The translations under genes and the position numbers were made by a program. This document shows positions 1 to 7,688 of a stretch of 7,827 nt of DNA, in pieces. Position 1 is the stretch's first letter. Every line of letters starts with the position of its first letter. Below the pieces are notes generated by a model. The model was not told the origin of the DNA. It saw only the letters and a program-made list of their open reading frames with translations, and searched no databases. Source of the DNA: [Eubacterium] saphenum (GTDB lineage: Bacteria; Bacillota; Clostridia; Oscillospirales; Ruminococcaceae); NCBI GenBank assembly GCA_004555635.1, contig SFHN01000063.1:1-7827 (forward strand). Direction: 5' to 3'.

Positions 1-76
1 CTGCACAAACGCCACATTTTAGACAGCCTTTTGACACCGTCGGTACAAGTCCTGCACCGCCTGCTTTTTTATAGGG

Positions 77-548
77 GTGGTTTCCGGGAACAGAAGAAAC
101 TGCTTTCGTACTGCCCACAATCTGCCGTGCGAACTGCGCCAGCCCGCCTGCGCTCAATTTGTACAATCTGACGACACGATGGCAGAAGGCGTTCGCCAAT
201 ACTGCCGACAGCTTACCGCAGGCATTTTCAATCTGCTGAAAAATCTCGGAATGTGGTCGGGCAACGTAGAGGCAGTCAGAACGCCGATTGTTTCGGGAGA
301 AAGAACCGTTGAGTTCATAAACAGCGGCGCGGACGGCATTTTTGTGCCCTGTGTCGGGCATTTGCAGGAGCTATGTGCAGACGGGCGACGAGGTCAGAAG
401 CGGGGATTTGCTGTGCGAAATCACCGACCCGCTTGAGGGAGAGGTCATTTCAAAGATATTCTCCCCAGTAAACGGAACGGTATTTTTCAGATACAACCGA
501 CCGCTTGAATTTGAGAAAAGCGTGCTGTATAAAATCATCGGATTATAA
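77..548 (+). pseudogene. Frameshifted M14-type succinylglutamate desuccinylase/aspartoacylase-like gene, C-terminal part
   Basis: Two adjacent plus-strand frames together give the C-terminal part of the AstE/AspA-like branch of the M14 zinc carboxypeptidases, enzymes that cleave acyl or amide groups from small substrates. The first frame carries a helix reading GIFNLLKNLGM (around 226-256), then TVEFINSGADGIFVP. The second frame continues with YVQTGDEVRSGDLL, ITDPLEGEV and SPVNGTVFF, and ends at the TAA at 546-548. This lipoyl-like, beta-rich tail is typical of the family. The frames differ by +1 and join near 345-362, so a one-base insertion or two-base deletion is likely. The first frame has stops at 20-22 and 32-34. 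No zinc-ligand motif is readable upstream, so the catalytic part is either off the left edge or decayed. The family call rests on remembered similarity of the tail. The left boundary is uncertain; convincing similarity begins only around 190-220. Confidence 0.6.
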
Positions 549-561
549 AAAGGAATTGACA

Positions 562-593
562 GGCGTGCTGTTAAGCACGCCCGTTTCTATTTT
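562..593 (+). terminator. Rho-independent terminator after the M14-like pseudogene
   Basis: A perfect 8-base-pair stem, GGCGTGCT (562-569) with AGCACGCC (574-581), encloses a GTTA loop and is followed by the T-rich run CGTTTCTATTTT (582-593). It lies 13 bases past the TAA of the M14-like reading frame, on the same strand. It is the natural terminator of that gene and supports the gene having once been functional. Confidence 0.8.
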
Positions 594-665
594 AAGAATA
601 ATGTAAGATATCCGAAAGATTTTTCGAAAGCTTTGTATGCCAAAATGAATTTGCCGATAACATAG

Positions 666-968
666 GGAATATGTGCCGGCTGCGGCGAAAAGGAAAGAGG
701 GGATTTTTCGGAATGAAGACTTGTTTGCGGAATATTGCGAGCTTCGCGAGGGGCGAAACGGTTTCCTATACGCTTCCTGATAACCGACAGCAGCTACCGC
801 GTTCCGCCTTTGATAAGGGAACTGTGGGAGGACAGGGGAATGGTTGTCGAGGGGAGATATTTAAGTGACGAGGAGTCCGCTGCGGGAAAGCTTTCCGACG
901 TGGTTTCGGAGGAGTCGGAAGAAAGCGTTGGCGGCACGGTGCGGTTTTGGGAAAGGAATATGCTGTAG
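666..968 (+). pseudogene. Unidentified decayed coding remnant, read in alternating frames
   Basis: This gene-poor stretch shows protein-like sequence on the plus strand that switches frame twice. Frame starting at 672: CAGCGEKERGDFSE, with a CxxC pair that could be half a zinc ribbon, ending in TGA at 714-716. Frame starting at 715: EDLFAEYCELREGRNGF. Frame from about 765 onward: RFLITDSSYRVPPLIRELW, then EDRGMVVEGRYLSDEES and an acidic Ser/Glu-rich tail, ending in TAG at 966-968. A further readable piece in another frame, GKEYAVVGEYKGAGKTPLV (about 949-1005), may belong to it. No family was recognised. Coding origin is inferred only from the plausible amino-acid composition continuing across the frame switches. 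Alternatively the two short open frames are chance. No ribosome binding site or promoter for it was found in 594-665. Confidence 0.3.
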
Positions 969-1100
969 TCGGCGAATACAAGGGCGCAGGCAAGACGCCG
1001 CTTGTGCCGCGAATTCGCAAGCAAGCCGCGTCGTGTTTTCGCTGTGCTCCTTTACGGATTGGGTTATACCGTCCGCTTCTCTGATATGCGCCGCAAACAT
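861..1100 (-). pseudogene. N-terminal remnant of a CRISPR-associated Cas3 HD nuclease (truncated)
   Basis: An ATG at 1100-1098 lies 7 bases downstream of AGGGGG (1113-1108) and opens a 79-codon frame. Its first ~34 residues begin MFAAHIREADG and continue QSVKEHSENTTRLA and CEFAA. This matches the start of Cas3''/Cas3 HD domains, which typically begin with an AHxRE segment, then Q(S/T)VxEH, then a helix ending in a FA pair. His19 would be the first metal-binding histidine of the HD fold. The expected next element, a GLLHDxGK-type motif, is absent, and past about 999 the sequence no longer resembles Cas3. The HD nuclease core and the helicase are therefore missing. Intact type I effector Cas3 proteins run to several hundred residues. 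No other cas gene and no repeat array is visible. The open frame ending at 861 overlaps plus-strand remnant sequence and its tail is probably not meaningful. Confidence 0.55.
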
Positions 1101-1131
1101 CTTTCGACCCCCTGTATGTGTCTTTACTTAT

Positions 1132-1160
1132 ATAATAGCACGAATGCCACAAAATGTCAA
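1132..1160 (-). promoter_or_regulatory. Near-consensus sigma-A promoter with extended -10
   Basis: Reading the minus strand, TTGACA (1160-1155) is followed by a 17-base spacer and TATTAT (1137-1132), preceded by TGC, which makes an extended -10. Transcription should start near 1125, giving a leader of about 25 bases before the ribosome binding site AGGGGG (1113-1108) and the ATG at 1100. The promoter sits about 50 bases beyond the trp terminator and points away from it, so it served the cas3-like gene and not the trp operon. Confidence 0.8.
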
Positions 1161-1210
1161 CACTGAATACAGCGTTTTTCGACACACTTTTCTGCTTTTT
1201 TCTCCGCAGC

Positions 1211-1247
1211 AAAAAAACGGGACAGGGAGCAAACTCCCATATCCCGT
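1211..1247 (-). terminator. Rho-independent terminator of the trp operon
   Basis: On the minus strand, ACGGGA (1247-1242) pairs with TCCCGT (1222-1217) and GGGAG (1238-1234) with CTCCC (1229-1225). The two stems are separated by a small internal loop and capped by a 4-base loop. A run of seven T follows (1217-1211). The hairpin starts about 20 bases after the trpA stop codon and separates the operon from the downstream promoter. Confidence 0.9.
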
Positions 1248-1268
1248 CCATAAGTGTGAAATTACGTT

Positions 1269-2045
1269 TTAATCCGCGTGAACCGCGTCCGCTAGGCCCT
1301 TTACATATTTGTAAATCTCGGGCGCGGCGTTTTCGCCGTACTGCGCAATAAGCTTTACAATCGCGCTTCCAACGATTACGCCGTCGGAGATGTTCGCCAT
1401 TTTCGCGGCGGTTTCTGGTGTGCTTATGCCAAAGCCGATTGCCGCGGGCACCTTCGCGTATTTCTTGACGCTCTCAATTATCGAATTGAGGTCGGTCTTT
1501 ATCTCGCTGCGAATGCCCGTAACGCCCATTGAGGACACTATGTACAAGAAACCCTCTGCGCTTTCGGCAATCATTTTAATGCGCTCCTCGCTTGTCGGAG
1601 CGATAAGCGAAACAACCGCAACACCGTACTTTCGTGCAACCGCAGCTGCCTCCTCCTTTTCCTCAAACGGGAGGTCGGGGCAAATCAGCCCGTCAACGCC
1701 GATTTCTGCGCAGCGCGCGAAAAATCTGTCATAGCCGTATCTGAACACGGGGTTAAGATACGTCATAAAGCAAAGCGGAATATCTGTGCTTTCCCTTACC
1801 TTCGCCGCAAGCTCAAACGCCCTGTCTGTTGTCATTCCGTTAGAAAGCGCGCGGATATTTGCGTCCTGTATAACGGGACCCTCCGCAATCGGGTCGCTGA
1901 ACGGAATGCCGATTTCGACCAAATCCGCGCCCGCTTTTACAAGCGCCATAATGTTCTCGTAGCTCGCCTCAAACGTCGGGTCGCCCGCCGTCAGAAAGCC
2001 GATAAACGCCTTTTTATTCGTAAACGCATTCTGTATCTTATTCAT
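1269..2045 (-). CDS. trpA: Tryptophan synthase alpha subunit
   Basis: TrpA cleaves indole-3-glycerol phosphate to indole and glyceraldehyde-3-phosphate and channels indole to TrpB in the cytosolic alpha2beta2 complex. The 258-residue protein has the usual length. It shows the TIM-barrel signatures [10 protein letters not shown] (14-23), [10 protein letters not shown] (43-52), a PDLPFEE loop, [16 protein letters not shown] and the phosphate-site segments IGFGIS and VIVGSAIV. Glu44 matches the catalytic Glu49 of the enteric enzyme. The position of the second catalytic acid, Asp60, is Glu55 (IAEGP), a substitution I recall as common in clostridial TrpA. The ATG at 2045 lies 8 bases inside the end of trpB, with a purine-rich GAGGGGTGG upstream inside trpB, so translation is probably coupled. 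It is the last gene of the operon, and its TAA (1271-1269) is followed by a terminator. Confidence 0.97.
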   Translation of the reverse strand: MNKIQNAFTNKKAFIGFLTAGDPTFEASYENIMALVKAGADLVEIGIPFSDPIAEGPVIQDANIRALSNGMTTDRAFELAAKVRESTDIPLCFMTYLNPVFRYGYDRFFARCAEIGVDGLICPDLPFEEKEEAAAVARKYGVAVVSLIAPTSEERIKMIAESAEGFLYIVSSMGVTGIRSEIKTDLNSIIESVKKYAKVPAAIGFGISTPETAAKMANISDGVIVGSAIVKLIAQYGENAAPEIYKYVKGLADAVHAD

Positions 2046-3222
2046 GCAAATCCACCCCTCTGTATCTTGCTATCGCCGCAACGTCCTTATCTCCGCGTCC
2101 GGACAGGCAGCAGATGATGATGTCGTCCTTGCTCATTGTCGGGGCAATCTTCATCAGGTGCGCTACCGCGTGCGCCGATTCTATTGCGCAGATAATTCCC
2201 TCGGTACGCGCGATGTACTCGAATGCGTTTACTGCCTCGTCGTCCGTCACGGGGACATATTCCGCCCTGCCGATTTCGTGCAGGTGTGCGTGCTCCGGAC
2301 CTATTCCGGGGTAGTCAAGACCGGCGGAAATCGAGTACACGGGGGCAATCTGCCCGTATTTATCCTGACAGAAAAGCGACTTCATTCCGTGGAAAACGCC
2401 GAGCGTTCCCGTTGCAATTGTTGCTGCGGTTTCTCCGGTGTCAACGCCGCGCCCCGCCGCCTCGCAGCCGATAAGCCGAACGTCCTTGTCGTTGATGAAG
2501 TTGTAGAACATACCCATAGCGTTGCTTCCGCCGCCGACGCAAGCCATAACCGCCGTGGGAAGTCTGCCCTCTTTTTCGAGAATCTGCTCGCGGGCTTCCT
2601 TTGAGATAACGCTCTGAAAATCGCGCACAATCATCGGGAACGGGTGCGGACCCATAACCGAGCCGAGCACATAAAGCGTGTCGTCAACGCGGTTCGTCCA
2701 GTCGCGCATTGCCTCGTTTACCGCGTCCTTTAGCGTCATTGTGCCTGTCGTTACGGGGTGAACCTTTGCGCCGAGAAGCTCCATTCGGTACACGTTAAGC
2801 GCCTGCCGAACAGTGTCCTCCTTGCCCATAAAAATCTCGCATTCAAGTCCTAAGAGCGCCGCTGCGGTTGCCGCCGCAACGCCGTGCTGACCCGCGCCTG
2901 TTTCCGCGATAATGCGCGTTTTGCCCATCTTCTTTGCAAGCAGCGCCTGTCCGAGCACGTTGTTAATCTTGTGCGAGCCTGTGTGGTTCAAATCCTCGCG
3001 CTTAAAGTAGATTTTCGCGCCGCCGAGGTCCTTCGTCATCTTCTCCGCAAAGTACAGCAGAGAGGGTCTGCCCGCGTACTCGCGGTTTAGCCTGTCAAGC
3101 TCCGCGATAAATTCCTCGTCGTGGGAGTAATGCTCGTAGGCTTCCTCCAGCTTGTGTATTTCGTTCATCAGCGTTTCGGGGATATACTGTCCGCCGAACT
3201 CGCCGTATCGTCCTTTTGCCAT
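2038..3222 (-). CDS. trpB: Tryptophan synthase beta subunit (TrpB1 type)
   Basis: TrpB is the PLP-dependent subunit that condenses indole with serine to give tryptophan. The 394-residue protein has the usual TrpB1 length and starts with the family's [11 protein letters not shown] segment (9-19). Lys85 in HTGSHKINN is the Schiff-base lysine, ETGAGQHG (107-114) contains the catalytic Glu107, and GGGSNA (230-235) binds the cofactor phosphate. [12 protein letters not shown] and SGRGDKD close the active site. Cys stands in EGIIC where many enzymes have Pro, which looks like a lineage variant and not damage. The ATG at 3222 is preceded by GAAAGGAA (3238-3231) with 8-base spacing. This site overlaps the trpF stop codon, and the gap to trpF is 14 bases. 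It pairs with the overlapping trpA product. Confidence 0.98.
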   Translation of the reverse strand: MAKGRYGEFGGQYIPETLMNEIHKLEEAYEHYSHDEEFIAELDRLNREYAGRPSLLYFAEKMTKDLGGAKIYFKREDLNHTGSHKINNVLGQALLAKKMGKTRIIAETGAGQHGVAAATAAALLGLECEIFMGKEDTVRQALNVYRMELLGAKVHPVTTGTMTLKDAVNEAMRDWTNRVDDTLYVLGSVMGPHPFPMIVRDFQSVISKEAREQILEKEGRLPTAVMACVGGGSNAMGMFYNFINDKDVRLIGCEAAGRGVDTGETAATIATGTLGVFHGMKSLFCQDKYGQIAPVYSISAGLDYPGIGPEHAHLHEIGRAEYVPVTDDEAVNAFEYIARTEGIICAIESAHAVAHLMKIAPTMSKDDIIICCLSGRGDKDVAAIARYRGVDLHE

Positions 3223-3236
3223 TTTGTCGTTTCCTT

Positions 3237-3857
3237 TCAGATATTTTTCAGCGCCCGCACGGCTCTTACCGCCGCGAGCATTTTCTCCCTGTCTTTTACG
3301 CGGTCGGTTTCTATTCCGCTGCTTATGTCCACGGCAAACGGCTTTACCGAGAGTGCCGCCTGCGCGATGTTCTCGGGGGTAAGACCTCCCGCAAGAAAAA
3401 AAGGAGCGCTTATTCTCTCGTGGTCAATAAGCGAGTGGTCAAATTGCTGTCCCGTGCCTGTTCCGTTGTCAAGCAGCAGATAGTCTGCGCCGAGCTTTTC
3501 CGCGCGGTGAATGTCCTCGGAGGACGTTACCTTAACCGCCTTGATAATCGGGACGGACGTTTTCGAGCGCAGTGCCTTGATATACGCGCTGTTCTCCGCG
3601 CCGTGAAGCTGTATCAAATCTATTATACCACAACTCGCCAACTTTGCGCAAGTGCTTATATCCTCATTTACGAAAACTCCTACCGCTTTTATCTCGGGGG
3701 AGAGGAGTTTTCGCAGTTCTTCCGCCGTTTCGGGGGTTATGCTGCGGTGGCTTTTCGGAAAGTTTATCACAAACCCCGCGAAGTCGGGCATTGCCTCGTT
3801 CAAGTAATCAATGTCGCATGGGCGGAACATTCCGCACAGCTTTATTTTCACGTTCAC
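3237..3857 (-). CDS. trpF: Phosphoribosylanthranilate isomerase
   Basis: TrpF catalyses the Amadori rearrangement of N-(5'-phosphoribosyl)anthranilate to CdRP, the substrate of TrpC. The 206-residue single-domain TIM barrel has the usual size. KLCGM near the start places the catalytic Cys at residue 8. Other signatures are GVFVNE (60-65), IQLHG (82-86), LLLDN with the presumed catalytic Asp130, and the phosphate-binding [10 protein letters not shown] and DISSGIE segments. The start is GTG at 3857, with GAGGA (3870-3866) 8 bases upstream. The GTGA sequence overlaps the trpC stop by 4 bases, a typical coupling arrangement. A second in-frame GTG two codons later (3851) is an alternative start. 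TrpF and TrpC are separate proteins here, unlike the enteric fusion. Confidence 0.96.
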   Translation of the reverse strand: MNVKIKLCGMFRPCDIDYLNEAMPDFAGFVINFPKSHRSITPETAEELRKLLSPEIKAVGVFVNEDISTCAKLASCGIIDLIQLHGAENSAYIKALRSKTSVPIIKAVKVTSSEDIHRAEKLGADYLLLDNGTGTGQQFDHSLIDHERISAPFFLAGGLTPENIAQAALSVKPFAVDISSGIETDRVKDREKMLAAVRAVRALKNI

Positions 3858-4639
3858 AGCGCATATCCTCTAAGCTCGTCAAGCTTCTGCTTTTTGTCGG
3901 GGCTTCGCATAAGCGTTTCCCCGATAAGCACCGCGTTTGTGCCGTTTGGCCTTAGCTTTTCGATATCCCCGGCGGTCTTAATGCCGCTTTCGGAAACGAA
4001 TATCCTGTCGGGCGGCACAAGCTTTCTCAGCCGCGCGGAGTTGTTTATATCAACGGAAAACGTTCTTAGGTCGCGGTTGTTTACTCCGATAATCCGCGCG
4101 CCGCATTCTACGGCGGTGTTTACCTCGTTTTCGTCGTGCGCCTCGACCAGCGCCGACAGCCCGAGCGAGTGCGCAAGCTCAAGGTACTCCTTTAGCTGCT
4201 GCGGCGAAAGAATAGCGCAGATAAGCAGCACAGCGGAAGCGCCGAGCAGCTTTGCCTCGTAAATCATATATTCGCTTATCGTGAAGTCCTTGCGAAGAAC
4301 GGGGATATTCACCCCTGCCGCTATTTCGCGCAGATAATCGTCGCTTCCGAGAAAGCGAAACGGCTCCGTAAGGCATGAGATAGCGGCTGCGCCCGCTTTT
4401 TCGTAGTCCCTTGCGATTTCGAGGTAGGGAAAATCCTCGGCGATAACGCCCTTTGACGGCGACGCCTTTTTCACCTCGCAGATAAACGAGATTTCCGCGC
4501 CGCAAAGCGCTTTTTCAAACGGGAAGCCCGTCTGCGCGCTTAAGCCTTCCGCCTCGGCGCGAATAGCGGACAGCGGCATTTCGCGCTCGCGCTTTGCAAT
4601 GCGCTCTTTTGTGATTTCGGCGATTTCCTGCAATATCAT
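3854..4639 (-). CDS. trpC: Indole-3-glycerol-phosphate synthase
   Basis: TrpC converts CdRP to indole-3-glycerol phosphate with loss of CO2 and water. The 261-residue barrel has its catalytic set intact: Glu55 and Lys57 in EVKKASPSKG, Lys117 in LRKDF (the general-acid lysine by family alignment), Glu166 in VEAHDENE, Asn187/Asn188 in GVNNRDL, and Glu217-Ser218 in VSESGI. VLIGETLM completes the phosphate site. I chose the ATG at 4639, in a TGATG overlap with the trpD stop and with GAGG (4650-4647) 7 bases upstream. An in-frame GTG immediately before it (4642) is possible and would add one residue. The gene ends in TGA at 3856-3854 inside the start of trpF. Confidence 0.97.
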   Translation of the reverse strand: MILQEIAEITKERIAKREREMPLSAIRAEAEGLSAQTGFPFEKALCGAEISFICEVKKASPSKGVIAEDFPYLEIARDYEKAGAAAISCLTEPFRFLGSDDYLREIAAGVNIPVLRKDFTISEYMIYEAKLLGASAVLLICAILSPQQLKEYLELAHSLGLSALVEAHDENEVNTAVECGARIIGVNNRDLRTFSVDINNSARLRKLVPPDRIFVSESGIKTAGDIEKLRPNGTNAVLIGETLMRSPDKKQKLDELRGYAL

Positions 4640-5649
4640 CACATAACCTCGTTTGAAACGGCAATGTACTTTTCGAGAGTTTTAAGCGCCGCTCCGCTGT
4701 CGATTGTATCCGCCGCAAGCTTTATGCCGTCCTCCATCGAAATGCCCTTTGCAATGTGAAGCGCTGCGCCCGCGTTAAGCAAAACCGCGTCGCGCCCCGC
4801 ATTTTTTGCGCCCTCAAGAATTTCCCGCGCGAGCCTTGCGTTTTCCTCGGGTGCGCCGCCCTTTATCTCCTCGGAGTTGTGGCGGGTAAAGCCAAACTGC
4901 TCGGGAGTAATGACGTACTTCTTTATGTCCTCGCCGTCAAACTCGACAACGGTTGTCGGCGCGGATACGGAGATTTCGTCGAGTTTATCCTGCCCGTAAA
5001 CCACCATTCCGCGCTTTACGCCGAGGTTAATCAGCGCCTGCGCCATCGGCTCGCACAACTCCTCCTTGTACACGCCGAGAAGCTGATGGTTTGCGTGCGC
5101 GGGGTTTGTGAGCGGCCCGAGAATATTGAACACGGTGGGAATGCCGATTTCCTTTCTTACGGGACCGACGTACTTCATCGCGCTGTGATATTTCTGCGCG
5201 AACATAAAGCACATTCCAACCTCGTCAAGCAGCTTTTTGCAGCCCTCGGGTGATACTGAGATGTTAACGCCGAGTGCTTCAAGGCAGTCCGCCGTGCCGC
5301 ACTTCGACGACGCGGAGCGGTTTCCGTGCTTTGTCACTTTGCAGCCCGCCGCCGCGCAGACAAGCGCCGATATTGTTGAGATGTTGATTGACTGCGCGCC
5401 GTCGCCGCCCGTGCCTACGATTTCGAGCAGGTCGCCGCCGTATTCCACGCGGTTTGCGCAGTCGCGCATAACATAGCCGCACGCGGAGATTTCGTCAATG
5501 GTTTCGCCCTTGATATGCAGGGCAGTCAAAAAAGCGGCGGTCTGCGCGGGGGTGGTTTCGCCCGTCATAATTTCGCGGGTAACTGCCGCCGCCTCGTCAT
5601 AGGACAGGTTTTCGCCGCCCTGAACCTTGTTTATAGCTTCTCTAATCAT
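4639..5649 (-). CDS. trpD: Anthranilate phosphoribosyltransferase
   Basis: TrpD transfers the phosphoribosyl group of PRPP to anthranilate. The 336-residue protein matches the family length. It has an N-terminal helical domain followed by the PRPP site GTGGDG (79-84), NIST (89-92), KHGNRS (107-112), and SSKCGTAD. The anthranilate-side Arg is at about 165 in [19 protein letters not shown] follows, and the metal-binding Asp-Glu pair is at 224-225. The start at 5649 is chosen because GAAAGGAG (5664-5657) sits 7 bases upstream and family similarity begins at MIREAIN. The frame remains open for 10 further codons to 5679, but that extension lies within trpG. The gap to trpG is 13 bases. It is a stand-alone protein, not fused to TrpG. 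Confidence 0.97.
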   Translation of the reverse strand: MIREAINKVQGGENLSYDEAAAVTREIMTGETTPAQTAAFLTALHIKGETIDEISACGYVMRDCANRVEYGGDLLEIVGTGGDGAQSINISTISALVCAAAGCKVTKHGNRSASSKCGTADCLEALGVNISVSPEGCKKLLDEVGMCFMFAQKYHSAMKYVGPVRKEIGIPTVFNILGPLTNPAHANHQLLGVYKEELCEPMAQALINLGVKRGMVVYGQDKLDEISVSAPTTVVEFDGEDIKKYVITPEQFGFTRHNSEEIKGGAPEENARLAREILEGAKNAGRDAVLLNAGAALHIAKGISMEDGIKLAADTIDSGAALKTLEKYIAVSNEVM

Positions 5650-5662
5650 AATTGTTCTCCTT

Positions 5663-6244
5663 TCAGCGCTTGATTTCAAGAAAATTCTTCAGCATTGTCC
5701 GCCCGTTTTCGGTGAGTATGCTTTCGGGGTGAAACTGAACTCCGAAAATCGGAGCGGTTTTGTGTTCTGCCGCCATTATTTCGTCGTCAGCGGTTTTCGC
5801 GGTGATTTTAAGACAGTCGGGCATTGTGCTTTCGTCTGCCGCCAGCGAGTGATACCTCGCAACGCCGCATTGTTCGGGAAGACCCTTAAACAGCGCCGAT
5901 GAGGTATCAAGCTTTGCGATACTCTGCTTGCCGTGCATAAGCCGCTTCGCGTAGGAAACCACCGCGCCGAACGTTTCGCAGATTGCCTGATGGCCGAGGC
6001 AGACGCCGAGAAGCGGCACGGGATTTTCGCGCGCGGCGTTCGCTCTGATTACGTCCTCGCATACGCCCGCGTCGCAGGGTCTGCCCGGACCGGGGCTTAT
6101 GATGATGTGCGAGGGGTTAAGCGCGAAAACCTCGTCTGCTGTAAGCTCGTCGTTTCGCACAACCTTTATGTCGGGGTCAATCTCTCCCACAAGCTGAAAC
6201 AGGTTGTAGGAAAAGCTGTCGTAGTTATCTATAAGCAGTATCAT
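5663..6244 (-). CDS. trpG: Anthranilate synthase component II, glutamine amidotransferase
   Basis: TrpG is a class I amidotransferase that hydrolyses glutamine and passes ammonia to TrpE for anthranilate formation. The 193-residue protein has the full family layout: [13 protein letters not shown] at the N-terminus, [10 protein letters not shown] (47-56), the nucleophile Cys82 in GVCLGHQ, RYHSL (130-134), and His172/Glu174 of the catalytic triad in QFHPES. The ATG at 6244 overlaps the trpE stop (ATGA), so the subunits are probably made by coupled translation in equal amounts. In many Bacillota the same protein also serves aminodeoxychorismate synthase (PabA role). That would give a reason to keep it even if trpE is broken, but it cannot be shown from this window. 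Confidence 0.97.
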   Translation of the reverse strand: MILLIDNYDSFSYNLFQLVGEIDPDIKVVRNDELTADEVFALNPSHIIISPGPGRPCDAGVCEDVIRANAARENPVPLLGVCLGHQAICETFGAVVSYAKRLMHGKQSIAKLDTSSALFKGLPEQCGVARYHSLAADESTMPDCLKITAKTADDEIMAAEHKTAPIFGVQFHPESILTENGRTMLKNFLEIKR

Positions 6245-7672
6245 AGGTCGTCCTCCTGTGACAGCGCGAGCGCGTTCATAACCGCTTTCGCTTTGTTAAT
6301 GCACTCGTTGTACTCGTTTTCGGGAACGCTGTCCGCGACAATTCCCGCGCCCGAGCGAACGAAAATTCGCCCGTTTTTCTTGAACGCAAGGCGGATTGCA
6401 ATGCAGGTGTCAAGGTTCCCTCTGAAATCGATGTAGCCGATTGCGCCGCCGTAAACGCCGCGCTTGTTGTTTTCAAGCTCGTTTATAATCTCGCAGGCAC
6501 GTATTTTCGGCGCTCCCGAGAGCGTTCCCGCGGGAAGCACCGCGTCCACCGCGTCAAGCGCGCTTTTGCTTTCGCTTATTTCTCCGCGAACCGTCGAGCC
6601 GATGTGCATAACGTGCGAATAGCGCTCTATTGACATATATTTCTCGACCTCGACCGTTCCGAATTTCGATATCTTTCCGATGTCGTTTCTTCCGAGGTCA
6701 ACCAGCATATTGTGCTCGCTAAGCTCCTTTTCGTCGGCAAGCAGCTCCTTTTCGAGCGCCTTGTCCTCGGCGTCGGTCTTTCCGCGCGGTCTTGTACCCG
6801 CCAGCGGGAAGGTGTGAAGAACACCGTTTTCAAGCTTTACCAGCGTTTCGGGAGAGGCGCCCGCAATCTCCATATCGTCGCTCGAGAAGAAGAACATATA
6901 CGGCGACGGGTTTGTCGTGCGAAGCACTCTGTATGCGTCCAGCAGGCTGCCCTCGAAGTCCGCGTCAAGGCGGTTTGAAAGCACAACCTGAAATATGTCG
7001 CCCTCATAGATGTAGTGCTTTGCGCGCTCGACCATCTCACAATACTGCTCCTTGTTAAACAGCGGGCGGAAGTCGCTCGTAAGCCGCGCCTTTTTCTCTT
7101 TTGCGGGCTGTCCGAAGCGGATTAGCTGCGCCAAATCTTCAAGCTCTTTCTGCGCCTCGGCGTAGCCCTGCTCGATGTTTTCGGTGGAGATATTGAACCT
7201 TGTCAAACAGCATAAGGTCAACGTCCTTGAAGTGCTCCTCGTCGCGCGCATCAAGCTTCAGGCACGGCTCGCTGTACTTTATGTAGTCATAGCTGAAGTA
7301 GCCGACAAGCCCGCCCGTAAAGCTGGGCATTCCCTCGATTTTCGGGGAGGTGTATTTCTTCAGAAGCTCCCTGATGTAGTTGGCGGGGTGAGCGGTTTTC
7401 ACAACCTCGGTTTCGCGGGTCTGAACGTTCATCACGCGCATTTCCCCGTCAAGGCAGGTGATTTCAAGCTTCGGGTTGTATCCTAAGAAGGTATACCGTC
7501 CCCATTTCTCCTGATTTTCAACCGACTCCAGCATATAGCAGTGGCGGCTGACGTTTTTGAGTATTCTAAGCACCTCGATAGGCGTTTTTACGTCGGACAA
7601 AATCTCCTTGCACACGGGAACAATGCTGTATCCCGCATATTCCTTTGCCTGTTCAAGCGTAGGTTTCAGCAT
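6241..7672 (-). pseudogene. trpE: Anthranilate synthase component I, interrupted by a frameshift/deletion
   Basis: TrpE makes anthranilate from chorismate using ammonia from TrpG. It starts at ATG 7672 with GAAAGGAG (7687-7680) 7 bases upstream. Frame one gives residues 1-159: the feedback-site segment MLES (47-50), WGRYTFLGYNP, GGLVGYFSYD (120-129) and LMLFDKV. It then runs out of similarity and stops at 7141-7139. The homologous sequence resumes one base back, at 7197, with FNISTENIE, and continues 318 residues to the stop at 6243-6241. All chorismate-binding signatures are present there (SNR, NPSPYMFF, GASPE, PLAGTRPRG, LVDLGRND, PAGTLSGAPK, GAIGY, RSGAGIV). Family members normally have about 13 more residues (an IAFDxxxQKxxL-like strand) between these halves. 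159+318 plus 13 gives about 490, the usual length. A deletion of 3n+2 bases is the simplest reading. An assembly error is not excluded. Confidence 0.9.
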
Positions 7673-7688
7673 AGCACTTCTCCTTTCA

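Noticed and set aside
766..1251. Minus-strand open frame of 161 codons across the cas3 stub
   Set aside because: It spans the trp terminator, the promoter and the ribosome binding site and is in a different frame from the cas3-like start.
1..1260. CRISPR array accompanying the cas3 remnant
   Set aside because: No direct repeats of 25-40 bases with regular spacing are visible in the window.
3216..4262. Long plus-strand open frame of 348 codons
   Set aside because: It is antisense to trpF and trpC, which are unmistakable, and its translation has no recognisable motif.
5650..5679. Upstream start for trpD at 5679
   Set aside because: It would extend into the end of trpG and past the clear ribosome binding site at 5664-5657; similarity begins at the Met encoded at 5649.
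7195..7204. Programmed ribosomal frameshift joining the two halves of trpE
   Set aside because: The junction AAGGTTCAA has no slippery heptamer and a conserved segment of about 13 residues is also missing, which frameshifting cannot restore.
7139..7254. Independent start of a separate C-terminal TrpE protein at 7254 or 7251
   Set aside because: The first ~19 residues would be out-of-frame translation of trpE with no similarity and no ribosome binding site; the chorismate fold also needs the N-terminal part.
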